Of a stretch of 64,000 nucleotides of DNA, positions 49,552 to 57,436 are shown piece by piece. The DNA is taken from the NCBI GenBank assembly GCA_045544515.1, contig JAZPZD010000015.1, positions 62,001 to 126,000 of the forward strand. Reading direction: 5' to 3'. Made by a program: the position numbers and the translations under genes. The stretch is from RGIG8748 sp045544515. GTDB taxonomy: Bacteria; Bacillota; Clostridia; UMGS1810. Under the pieces are notes generated by a model, which was given only the letters and a program-made list of their open reading frames with translations, made no database searches and had not been told where the DNA came from. Every line of letters starts with the position of its first letter. Within the stretch, counting starts at the first letter, position 1.

Positions 49552-52326
49552 TTATTTTGTAGCTTTTTCGTAAGCATCCTTTGTGATTTCTTTTTTATCT
49601 ACAACTTTCTCTGTTGCAGCGAAACCATAGATATCAACAACTACGCCATCAACGATTCTTATGAGAACCTTAGCAGCCTTAATTGTTGTTGTCTGCTCGT
49701 AGTACTTAATAGCGTCGCCTGTGCCTTCTGTGATGTAGTCAACATCAACTTCAGCATAGTCCATATCGTCGTGAGCCATGAAGTCTTCTGTTTCGATAGC
49801 TACATTTCTACCAGCGTTGTTGTAAGTGTACTTGTTAGCATCCTTAGCAACATTGATTACACTACCCTTAACTGTAATGTTTTCACCCTTAGAAGTAGTC
49901 TTTCTTTCTGTGTTTTCGATGAAACCTTCAACGATTTCAACAGGATCAGAGCCTTTCTTAGCTTCTGCAACACCCTTGTCGTTAAGTGTGAGCTTTCCGC
50001 CAGATACTGTACCAACTACTACATAGCTGGAAACAACACCGTTAGCATCTGCATTGAAGAGGAATACAGAACCTACTGTGAGGTCTTCGTAATCAAGTTC
50101 ACCCTTCATATCAGCTTCATCATCAAATGTGATTACGCCTTCAACTTCATCCTGAACATAAGATACCTTTACGATATCGTTGTCGTCAGCATCTTTGGAT
50201 CTTGCAATCTTGGTAGCAACTGCAAAACCAGCTTCGAGAGAGAAGATGCTTTCGCCGTTTGTGATTACCATAATTACATATTCACCATCATTGTCAGCAA
50301 ATGCGAAACCGCCGTATTTGCTTTCGTCAACGAGGTAAGAAATATCTGTAGCATATGCATCTTCAGCTTCAGAACCTGTGAGGTTGAAGATAGCTATATC
50401 ATCTTCAAGAGCGCAACCAGCGATAACCTGTGTTCTGTCGTTGTAATCATCTTTGGATACATCGATAGCTTTAGCAGCACCGTCAGCAGGATCAAAAGAT
50501 CTGATCTGGCCTTTAGCGTTTGTCTTGTAAGTGATAAGTCTTGCTGCGTTATCTAAGTTAGATGTGTTATCTACATAGAGATAATCGCCATCGCTGTTAG
50601 CTTTGAAAGCAGCTTTAGCTGTATCTGTAAAGTATTTGTTGAATGCATCGTTTGCATCAACTGTAACATCATATGTTACGATACCGTCTTCTTCTGTAAG
50701 AAGTTTAACCTGCCATTTGTCAGCAGAGAAAGAAGATTTGGATTTAGCAGCTTCGAGGATGTAAGCGTAGTCTTTACCAGTAACGCTACCATCGAAGTAT
50801 ATAACCTTACCGGTCATACCGATATAGAAAGTACCTTCGTCGCCAACACCAAGACCAAGTGATTCATCATTTGAAAGCATGTATTCTTCACCGTTGATTA
50901 CGATGTAATCATAACCGTTAGATTCAAATGCTTCGTCAATAACGCCTGTTACAGCAGCGTTAGAGAGCTTTATAATCTTAATGTAGTTTGTGAATTTCTT
51001 GAAGTTTGTGTTGTCAGCAACAACTGCAACAACATCGTCTTCAGCAAAGTCTGCAAGTGTGAGTTCTGCACCCTTGTCGTCTACGAGGATGATTTCTACA
51101 TCTTCGTCTTCAAAGTCAAATGTGATTGTTTTGCCATCGATTTCGATCTTATCCTTGTCAGCGTCAACATAGTCAACGAGCTTGGATGTGTATTTTGTAG
51201 CAATAATCTTGTCAAATTTGTTGTCAGATGTGTTTTCGATAAGAATGAGCTCTACATCATCTTCTTTAACAAGTTCAGCAAATGTCTTGCTTTCAGCGCC
51301 TCTGTTGTATTCGATGTCAGCTTTCTTTTCTACTTTTACTTTCTTAGTCTTGCTGCTGTTTGCAGCATCGATGTAGTATTCGAATTCACCATCATCGATA
51401 TCTTCGCCATCTACGATATCATCGGAGAGGATTGCAAGAGTTTCACCCATTACAGAAGCAACGATAGCAACTACTTCGTAGTCTTTTCTGGAGTTCTTCT
51501 TTACATATATATCAGCAGCCTGATACATATAAGGTGTAACATCTACATTGCCTTTTTCGAAAGTTTTTTCGCCAGCTTCGAATTCGAGGTCTTCAGAAGC
51601 TTCTGTAAGTGTTACTGTAACTGTTTCTGCATCATAAGCATCAATTACACCTGTAGCAACATAGATATCCATGTCTGTGAGGAGAGACTTGTAGTCTCTT
51701 TTGTTTCTACCATCAAGAATCTGGTATTCAGCATCAGCACCGAAAGAAGTCTGATCCATCATAGGTGTAGAAAGTGCGTTGTAAACTAATGTAGCAACGT
51801 TCTTTCTTGTAGCGTCTGCAGCAGCGCCTTCTGTGATTTTGTAGGTGTTAGCAACTACGAGGTAACCTGTAGCCCAACCGCCCTTAGCAGCTGCCATAGG
51901 TTCGAAACCTAATGCACAAACAAGCATTTTGATAACCTGTTCGTATGTTACTGTATCTTCGGGTCCGAATCTGCCATCGCCGTAACCATTGATAATGTTG
52001 TTCTGGTTAGCGAGGTTGATGTAACCTGAAGCCCAGTGGTCTGCAGCAACGTCTGTGAAGATTGTAGCGCCCTTTGCGCCGTTTGCTGCACTTTCAAGTC
52101 CTTTTGCACGGCATACAATAGCAGCCATTTCTGCTCTTGTAATTGTAGCGTCAGGATTGAAGTTTCCTAAATCATCACCTTTGATTATTTCCAAAGCTGA
52201 TAAGAGATCGAGTGCACCAGCGTATTCAGCATCTGCAGGAACATCTTTGTAGCCAGCGAAAGCTACTACAGAGAGCATCATGGAGAATGCTACTACGAGT
52301 GCGAGTACTTTTTTGAGATTTCTCAT
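49552..52326 (-). CDS. SLH-domain surface protein (924 aa), probable main S-layer protein
   Basis: An exported surface-layer-type protein. Signal peptide (residues 1-24, ending AFA), three SLH motifs (about 30-190, with ITRAEMAAIVCRAKGL and VTYEQVIKMLVCALGF), then ~730 residues of acidic, beta-rich repeats homologous to the 1081-residue paralogue. It lacks the paralogue's KLEK tail. The codon choice looks more biased (many GCT, GTT, GAA) than in neighbouring genes. A good promoter, a long leader with a protective-looking hairpin and a strong SD (AAGGAGG) point to high expression. Confidence 0.94.
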   Translation of the reverse strand: MRNLKKVLALVVAFSMMLSVVAFAGYKDVPADAEYAGALDLLSALEIIKGDDLGNFNPDATITRAEMAAIVCRAKGLESAANGAKGATIFTDVAADHWASGYINLANQNNIINGYGDGRFGPEDTVTYEQVIKMLVCALGFEPMAAAKGGWATGYLVVANTYKITEGAAADATRKNVATLVYNALSTPMMDQTSFGADAEYQILDGRNKRDYKSLLTDMDIYVATGVIDAYDAETVTVTLTEASEDLEFEAGEKTFEKGNVDVTPYMYQAADIYVKKNSRKDYEVVAIVASVMGETLAILSDDIVDGEDIDDGEFEYYIDAANSSKTKKVKVEKKADIEYNRGAESKTFAELVKEDDVELILIENTSDNKFDKIIATKYTSKLVDYVDADKDKIEIDGKTITFDFEDEDVEIILVDDKGAELTLADFAEDDVVAVVADNTNFKKFTNYIKIIKLSNAAVTGVIDEAFESNGYDYIVINGEEYMLSNDESLGLGVGDEGTFYIGMTGKVIYFDGSVTGKDYAYILEAAKSKSSFSADKWQVKLLTEEDGIVTYDVTVDANDAFNKYFTDTAKAAFKANSDGDYLYVDNTSNLDNAARLITYKTNAKGQIRSFDPADGAAKAIDVSKDDYNDRTQVIAGCALEDDIAIFNLTGSEAEDAYATDISYLVDESKYGGFAFADNDGEYVIMVITNGESIFSLEAGFAVATKIARSKDADDNDIVKVSYVQDEVEGVITFDDEADMKGELDYEDLTVGSVFLFNADANGVVSSYVVVGTVSGGKLTLNDKGVAEAKKGSDPVEIVEGFIENTERKTTSKGENITVKGSVINVAKDANKYTYNNAGRNVAIETEDFMAHDDMDYAEVDVDYITEGTGDAIKYYEQTTTIKAAKVLIRIVDGVVVDIYGFAATEKVVDKKEITKDAYEKATK

Positions 52327-52353
52327 ATTCTCAAATCCTCCTTAATAAATTTT

Positions 52354-52396
52354 TGAAAGAGATTGACTTTTTCGTGCGTAAGCCGCATCTCTTTCA
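52354..52396 (-). promoter_or_regulatory. Leader hairpin of the SLH gene
   Basis: TGAAAGAGAT (52387-52396 on the minus strand) pairs with ATCTCTTTCA (52354-52363), ending about 15 nt upstream of the SD. Leader hairpins of this kind often stabilise S-layer mRNAs; a regulatory role is inferred. Confidence 0.5.
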
Positions 52397-52443
52397 TATA
52401 CTGCTTAACACTTTTTGCCAGATATTACTCTAGCCTTGGCACG

Positions 52444-52473
52444 ATTATAACACCAAAAACTGATGGTAGTCAA
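52444..52473 (-). promoter_or_regulatory. Promoter of the 924-aa SLH gene
   Basis: TTGACT (52468-52473), 18 nt, TATAAT (52444-52449) on the minus strand, giving a leader of about 110 nt. The rest of the 52327-52697 gap holds only the ispE promoter; 52474-52650 shows no other clear feature. Confidence 0.68.
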
Positions 52474-52650
52474 TGCCGATTTTGTTGTTGTAACAGAACT
52501 GTAAAATTAAAGTAATCTATGTCACAATTCCGCTACATAGCACTTCAAGACACATAATATGGCTTAAAGTACTAATATATTCTATAATTTTATTTTGTTA
52601 TTGTCAAGGTTTTTTTGATATTTTTAAAATTTGTTATCATAGTGTAATAC

Positions 52651-52680
52651 TTGACAATAAAAGATGCCCTGTGCTACTAT
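52651..52680 (+). promoter_or_regulatory. Promoter of ispE
   Basis: TTGACA (52651-52656), 18 nt, TACTAT (52675-52680). The leader is very short, with GGGTG at 52686-52690 as SD. Confidence 0.62.
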
Positions 52681-52697
52681 TAAACGGGTGATATACA

Positions 52698-53537
52698 ATG
52701 AAGAAAAAAGCTTATGCAAAAATAAATCTGGTCCTTGATGTTGCAGGCAGACGAAGTGACGGATATCACAATGTAGATATGATAATGCAGACAATAGGCC
52801 TTTGTGATATATTATATGTAGATAAAGCATTCGGTTCCATAGAAATCAGCGGAACGGGAACTATACCCTACGACAAAACCAACCTTGCATACAGGGCGGC
52901 AAAGCTCTTTTTTGATGTAACAGGCAAAAAGGGCGGAGCTAAAATATATATTGAAAAAAACATCCCCGTGTGTGCCGGTATGGCGGGAGGCAGCAGCGAC
53001 GCCGCGGCGGTGCTTACCGCACTTAATTCCATATACGGAAAACCCCTCGGCACAAAAAGGCTTATGCGTATTTCGTCAGTATTGGGTGCCGATGTGCCCT
53101 ACTGCATAAAGGGCGGCACATCAAGAGCACAGGGCATAGGCGAAATAATAACACCTATACAGAGCCTTAAAAAAATAAATGTTGTGGTGGTAAAGCCGCC
53201 TGTAAATATTTCTACCCCCTGGGCGTACTCGAGCCTTGATACAGAAAACCTCTGCCACCCCGATGCCGCCAAAGCCCAAACGGCAATAGAAAAAGGCGAT
53301 AACAAAGAGCTGTATGCACTTATGGGCAATTCTTTTGAAAATTCGGTATTCAAAGCTTACCCCGAAATAAAGGATATAAAGGAAAGGCTAAAGGAAATGG
53401 GAGCTGATGCATCTCTTATGTCGGGCAGCGGTTCCGCAGTTTTCGGTTTGTTTGAAGATGAAAACGGTGCAAAAAATGCGTATGAATATTTTAAACCAAA
53501 ATACAAGGAGACTTTTTTGACACATACGACTGAATAA
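52698..53537 (+). CDS. ispE: 4-diphosphocytidyl-2-C-methyl-D-erythritol kinase
   Basis: A 279-residue GHMP kinase of the non-mevalonate isoprenoid pathway. The N-terminal AKINLVLDVAGRRSDGYHNVDM, the ATP-binding PVCAGMAGGSSDAAAV (residues 90-105) and the C-terminal MSGSGSAVFGLF are the three GHMP motifs in IspE form. Its position directly before spoIIR is common in Clostridia. It ends at a hairpin terminator. Confidence 0.96.
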   Translation: MKKKAYAKINLVLDVAGRRSDGYHNVDMIMQTIGLCDILYVDKAFGSIEISGTGTIPYDKTNLAYRAAKLFFDVTGKKGGAKIYIEKNIPVCAGMAGGSSDAAAVLTALNSIYGKPLGTKRLMRISSVLGADVPYCIKGGTSRAQGIGEIITPIQSLKKINVVVVKPPVNISTPWAYSSLDTENLCHPDAAKAQTAIEKGDNKELYALMGNSFENSVFKAYPEIKDIKERLKEMGADASLMSGSGSAVFGLFEDENGAKNAYEYFKPKYKETFLTHTTE

Positions 53538-53544
53538 AAAAATC

Positions 53545-53585
53545 CAATCCTGACAATACTTGAAATGTCAGGATTGTTTTTATTT
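53545..53585 (+). terminator. Terminator of ispE
   Basis: CAATCCTGACA (53545-53555) pairs with TGTCAGGATTG (53566-53576), then TTTTTATTTG. Confidence 0.8.
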
Positions 53586-53600
53586 GAAAGGAATATTATT

Positions 53601-54200
53601 ATGAATAAAGTAATACTTGCCATATGTGTTGGATTTCTATGTGCGATATCGATAGTGTGCAGCGTAAATTCCACTAAGGAAAAGGCTGCAAACTCTGTGA
53701 TAAGACTGCACATAAGAGCAAACAGCAACTCCAAGGAGGACCAGGAGCTTAAGCTAAAGGTACGCGACGCAATATTAAAAGAGGCCAAAAATGTGTTCGG
53801 GGATATAACCGATATACAAAAGGCAAGAGAGTATGCAAAAGAAAGCACTCGGATAATAAACGAAATCGCCCGAAACGAGATAGCCAAAAACGGATATAAT
53901 TATAATGTAAGAACAAGTTTTGGCAAAGCCGATTTTCCCACTAAAACATATGCGGATATGACTCTTCCTGCAGGGACATACGAGGCTATGACGGTGGAGA
54001 TTGGCTCGGGCGAGGGCAACAACTGGTGGTGTGTGATGTTTCCGCCGCTTTGTTTTGTGGAAGAAACGGTTGCCGTTGTAGATGACAAAACCGAAAAAAT
54101 TCTCATACAAAATATGGGAAAAGACACATACTCTATGCTAAAGGATAACAAAATTCAGATAAAGTTTAAGATATACGAGGCATTTAAACAAATGAAATAG
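53601..54200 (+). CDS. spoIIR: Stage II sporulation protein R
   Basis: A 199-residue secreted signalling protein. In the forespore programme SpoIIR is exported and triggers SpoIIGA to process pro-sigma-E in the mother cell. An N-terminal membrane/signal segment (residues 3-20) is followed by the family start VIRLHIRANSNSKEDQELKLKVRDAI and by WWCVMFPPLCFVE near residue 150. GAAAGGAA precedes the ATG at 53601. It shows that the organism has endospore genes. No clear sigma-F or sigma-G promoter was found between the ispE terminator and the gene. Confidence 0.95.
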   Translation: MNKVILAICVGFLCAISIVCSVNSTKEKAANSVIRLHIRANSNSKEDQELKLKVRDAILKEAKNVFGDITDIQKAREYAKESTRIINEIARNEIAKNGYNYNVRTSFGKADFPTKTYADMTLPAGTYEAMTVEIGSGEGNNWWCVMFPPLCFVEETVAVVDDKTEKILIQNMGKDTYSMLKDNKIQIKFKIYEAFKQMK

Positions 54201-54261
54201 CAAGATAAAATATTTTCGCCGCTTTTTGCATATATATTATTTGAAATATATTGTAAAGGCG

Positions 54262-54471
54262 GTGTTTTTTATAGACCGAATACCAAATGACTTTATGCAA
54301 GGCTTTGACAAAAGAGCTGTTACAGATAAACTAAACGAAATGGGACTTGGCGATGTGGCAAAAAAGCTAAACACACTCTCCGACGGAGAGTTGGAGCGAA
54401 TGATACGCCAAAACCCCCAGATACTGCGAAAAGCTGCCGAAATGATGAAGGGAGGCTTTAACGGCAAATGA
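54262..54471 (+). CDS. Small hypothetical protein in the spoIIR operon
   Basis: A short helical protein, about 69 residues from the GTG at 54262 or 58 from the ATG at 54295; neither start has a clean SD, so the start is uncertain. The sequence DKLNEMGLGDVAKKLNTLSDGELERMIRQNPQ is predicted to be two to three helices. It overlaps the next gene by 4 nt (ATGA), which argues that it is translated. No family recognised; possibly a sporulation-associated small protein given its place after spoIIR. Confidence 0.62.
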   Translation: MFFIDRIPNDFMQGFDKRAVTDKLNEMGLGDVAKKLNTLSDGELERMIRQNPQILRKAAEMMKGGFNGK

Positions 54472-54755
54472 ATGAGGATTTATCCAAGATGCTCTCTAAT
54501 ATGCTCTCTAATCCCGATGCAATGAAAAATATGCTCTCTTCAGCAGGGGGAACGCCTTCTGCCTCGCCCGACGAGCTGCAGTCGAGCATAAAAGGTATGA
54601 TGAGTGCACTAAACAGTGTAGACGACAGACGAATAACACTACTAAACGCCCTTAAGCCATACTTAAGTCCCGACAAAGCATCGGGAGTGGACAGAGCAAT
54701 ACGAATGTTAAGACTTACCAAGCTATCCGAAGTATTCAGAAACGAGAGGCTGTAG
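54468..54755 (+). CDS. Small hypothetical protein in the spoIIR operon
   Basis: A 95-residue soluble protein. The first half is Met/Ser-rich with a near repeat (SKMLSNMLSNPDAMKNMLSS). The second half (RRITLLNALKPYLSPDKASGVDRAIRMLRL) resembles the C-terminal part of small proteins often found in clostridial sporulation clusters. GGGAGG lies upstream inside the previous gene. Function unknown. Confidence 0.75.
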   Translation: MNEDLSKMLSNMLSNPDAMKNMLSSAGGTPSASPDELQSSIKGMMSALNSVDDRRITLLNALKPYLSPDKASGVDRAIRMLRLTKLSEVFRNERL

Positions 54756-54757
54756 AT

Positions 54758-55015
54758 ATGTATACTAGATATTACGACACCTATCCAAGCCAAAGCGAAA
54801 ACAAGGACATTCCCAAAGAAGCCACGCAAGAGACAACTCAAAACGAACCGCAAATAAAGACCGCGTCAATACTGCCGTTTGGAAATTCGGGCGGATTTAA
54901 GTCCGATGACATACTGCTCGTTGCGATACTGCTGCTCATACTAAATGAATGTAAAGACGACAATATTATGCCGATAATATTGGGGTACATTCTTCTGGGC
55001 GGGGGACTATTCTGA
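54758..55015 (+). CDS. Small membrane protein in the spoIIR operon
   Basis: An 85-residue protein: a hydrophilic N-terminal half rich in Gln, Thr and Glu, then two hydrophobic segments near residues 50-63 and 70-85 (DDILLVAILLLILNE; MPIILGYILLGGGLF). It begins 2 nt after the previous stop. The layout resembles small membrane proteins made during sporulation, but no family is recognised. Confidence 0.72.
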   Translation: MYTRYYDTYPSQSENKDIPKEATQETTQNEPQIKTASILPFGNSGGFKSDDILLVAILLLILNECKDDNIMPIILGYILLGGGLF

Positions 55016-55026
55016 CACAAAAATCT

Positions 55027-55062
55027 AAAAACGCCTGATGTCATTGACATCAGGCGTTTTAT
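55027..55062. terminator. Bidirectional terminator between the spoIIR operon and gapA
   Basis: AAAACGCCTGATGTC pairs with GACATCAGGCGTTTT with a 3-nt loop; A and T runs serve both strands. Confidence 0.85.
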
Positions 55063-55065
55063 TAA

Positions 55066-56079
55066 TTATGCAAGTTCTGCAAAGTATTTGATTGTTCTAA
55101 CCATCTGGCTGGTGTAGGAGTTTTCGTTGTCATACCAGGAAACAACCTGTACTTCATAGAGGTCATCTGCAATCTTTGCAACCATTGTCTGTGTTGCATC
55201 GAAGAGTGAGCCGTATGTGATACCGATGATATCAGAAGATACGATCTGGTCTTCGTTGTAACCGAAGGAAGCGGAAGAAGCAGCCTTCATAGCAGCGTTG
55301 ATACCGTCTACAGTAACATCTGCACCCTTAACAACTGCTGTAAGGATTGTTGTAGAACCTGTAGGAACGGGAACTCTCTGTGCAGCACCGATGAGCTTGC
55401 CGTCGAGTTCGGGGATAACAAGGCCGATAGCCTTTGCAGCACCTGTGGAGTTAGGAACGATATTAACCGCACCTGCTCTTGCTCTTCTTAAGTCACCTTT
55501 TCTGTGGGGACCGTCGAGGATCATCTGGTCGCCTGTGTAAGCATGGATTGTAGCCATGATACCGGACTGGATGGGAGCGTAGTCGTTAAGAGCTTTAGCC
55601 ATAGGAGCCAAGCAGTTTGTAGTACAGGAAGCAGCGGAGATGATTGTGTCATCCTTTGTGAGGATGTTTTCGTTAACGCTGAATACTACTGTCTTTAAGT
55701 CTTTGCCTGCAGGAGCAGAGATAACAACCTTTTTAGCACCTGCATCGATGTGAGCCTGTGCCTTGTCCTTTGAGCAGTAGAAGCCTGTGCATTCTAACAC
55801 AACATCTACATCAAGAGCACCCCAGGGGCATTCTTTAGCATCTTTGATAGCGTAGATTTTGATTTCCTTGCCGTCTACTGTGATGCTGTCGTCGCTTGCG
55901 GATACTGTGTGTCCGTCGTATCTGCCCTGTGAAGAGTCATACTTTAATAAGTGTGCAAGCATTTTGGGATCTGTTAAATCGTTGATAGCAACAATTTCGT
56001 AACCGTCTGCACCAAACATCTGTCTGAAAGCAAGACGACCGATACGGCCAAAGCCGTTAATAGCAACTTTAACTGCCAT
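55066..56079 (-). CDS. gap: Glyceraldehyde-3-phosphate dehydrogenase, type I
   Basis: A 337-residue glycolytic enzyme. NAD-binding NGFGRIGRLAF (residues 8-18), catalytic Cys152 in SAASCTTNCLAPM, and the C-terminal WYDNENSYTSQMVRT. I use the ATG at 56079 with AAGGAGG upstream; the longer ORF adds 28 residues ahead of the conserved MAVKVAINGFG. Codon use is strongly biased, as expected for a highly expressed gene. A plausible promoter is TTGATA-18-TATAGT around 56132-56170. Confidence 0.97.
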   Translation of the reverse strand: MAVKVAINGFGRIGRLAFRQMFGADGYEIVAINDLTDPKMLAHLLKYDSSQGRYDGHTVSASDDSITVDGKEIKIYAIKDAKECPWGALDVDVVLECTGFYCSKDKAQAHIDAGAKKVVISAPAGKDLKTVVFSVNENILTKDDTIISAASCTTNCLAPMAKALNDYAPIQSGIMATIHAYTGDQMILDGPHRKGDLRRARAGAVNIVPNSTGAAKAIGLVIPELDGKLIGAAQRVPVPTGSTTILTAVVKGADVTVDGINAAMKAASSASFGYNEDQIVSSDIIGITYGSLFDATQTMVAKIADDLYEVQVVSWYDNENSYTSQMVRTIKYFAELA

Positions 56080-56233
56080 TTTGAAATTCCTCCTTGTTTT
56101 ATATAAATAAAATTTACAACATAAGTATATTTTACTATAAAAAGAAAATTTATGCAATATCAAATGTTAAAAAAAATGCTGTATTTTTGAAATGCCTATT
56201 GGTTATTTTAACCACATATCAAAAGTGATATAA

Positions 56234-56725
56234 TCAGTCCACTACGGTAACGGTTTTGATAACGATAGGTTCTAATGGCTTGTCCATATAATCTGTGGGG
56301 ACATCGGCAAATGCGTCTACCACTTCCATACCCTCTGTAACCTTGCCAAATGCCGCATAGTCACCGTCTAAATTCGGTGTGTCACCAAAGCAGATAAAGA
56401 ACTGGCTCGATGCGGAGTTTTTGTCCATAGCTCTTGCCATAGAGATAGTGCCTCTCTCGTGCTTTAGGGTATTTGCACCAAAGCCGTTTGACAAAAATTC
56501 GCCGGGGATATTGACACCCGAGCCGCCCATACCGGTACCCTCGGGATCGCCGCCCTGTGCCATAAAGCCTGCTATTACTCTGTGGAATATAAGCCCGTCA
56601 TAAAAGCCCTCCTCCACAAGATTTACAAAGTTGTCCACTGTTGCGGGAGCGTAGTCGCTATAAAGCTCTGCTACAAACTCTCCGCCGTTTTCCATCTCGA
56701 ACTTTACTTTTGTAATTTCATTCAT
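56234..56725 (-). CDS. Cyclophilin-type peptidylprolyl isomerase, cytosolic
   Basis: A 163-residue cyclophilin that catalyses proline cis-trans isomerisation. Active-site segments are FHRVIAGFMAQGGDPEGTG and SASSQFFICFGDTPNLDG. No signal peptide. It follows the lipoprotein cyclophilin by 15 nt and shares about half of its sequence, an apparent tandem duplication with different cellular location. Confidence 0.95.
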   Translation of the reverse strand: MNEITKVKFEMENGGEFVAELYSDYAPATVDNFVNLVEEGFYDGLIFHRVIAGFMAQGGDPEGTGMGGSGVNIPGEFLSNGFGANTLKHERGTISMARAMDKNSASSQFFICFGDTPNLDGDYAAFGKVTEGMEVVDAFADVPTDYMDKPLEPIVIKTVTVVD

Positions 56726-56740
56726 TTTGTGTCATCCTCT

Positions 56741-57433
56741 CTATTTTTCTTTTGGAAATTTACCAAATTCGTTATCCGATATTATACGTGCATTTTTTAT
56801 AACAACATCCACGAGGGGTTTGTCGTTTTCATCCATTGCACCCCCGCCTATCTCATCTACGGTATCCATTCCGTAGACCACCTTGCCAAATGCCGCATAG
56901 TCGCCGTCTAACTGCTCCACATCTTCAAAGCAGATAAAAAACTGGCTCGATGCACTGTCGGGGTCGTTGGTCCTTGCCATAGATACTGTTCCGCGCTCGT
57001 GCTTCAAGGTGTTTTTGGAAAAACCGTTGTTTGCAAATTCGCCCTTTATGGTTTTGTCCGAGCCGCCTCTGCCTGTGCCCTCGGGGTCGCCGCCCTGTGC
57101 CATAAAGCCGGGGATTACCCTGTGGAAAATCAGCCCGTTATAGAACTTGGTGTCTACCAGATTCAAAAAGTTGGAAACCGTCTCGGGTGCATACTCGGGA
57201 TAGAGCTCCATTACAAAAGAGCCGATGTTTTCAATATCAAAAAGGACCTTGACATTCTTCTTGCGTATGGTGGTCTTTTCGCCGTTTTGGGTGGTGACTT
57301 CGGTAATTTTGTCACCGTCTACGGTAATTGTCACATTGTCCTCGGTCTTGTACTGTCCGTTTTTTGCTCCGCACGATACAAGAAGTGCAAGGGACAACAT
57401 ACACACTATAAATAAAATAACTTTGTTTTTCAT
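56741..57433 (-). CDS. Cyclophilin-type peptidylprolyl isomerase, lipoprotein
   Basis: A 230-residue exported isomerase. Signal peptide MKNKVILFIVCMLSLALLVSC ends in the lipobox LVSC. A short beta domain (about 25-68) precedes the cyclophilin domain with FHRVIPGFMAQGGDPEGTG and SASSQFFICFEDVEQLDG. It starts 3 nt after the ClpE-like gene and is followed by a cytosolic cyclophilin. It should fold exported proteins on the outer face of the membrane. Confidence 0.95.
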   Translation of the reverse strand: MKNKVILFIVCMLSLALLVSCGAKNGQYKTEDNVTITVDGDKITEVTTQNGEKTTIRKKNVKVLFDIENIGSFVMELYPEYAPETVSNFLNLVDTKFYNGLIFHRVIPGFMAQGGDPEGTGRGGSDKTIKGEFANNGFSKNTLKHERGTVSMARTNDPDSASSQFFICFEDVEQLDGDYAAFGKVVYGMDTVDEIGGGAMDENDKPLVDVVIKNARIISDNEFGKFPKEK

Positions 57434-57436
57434 TTT

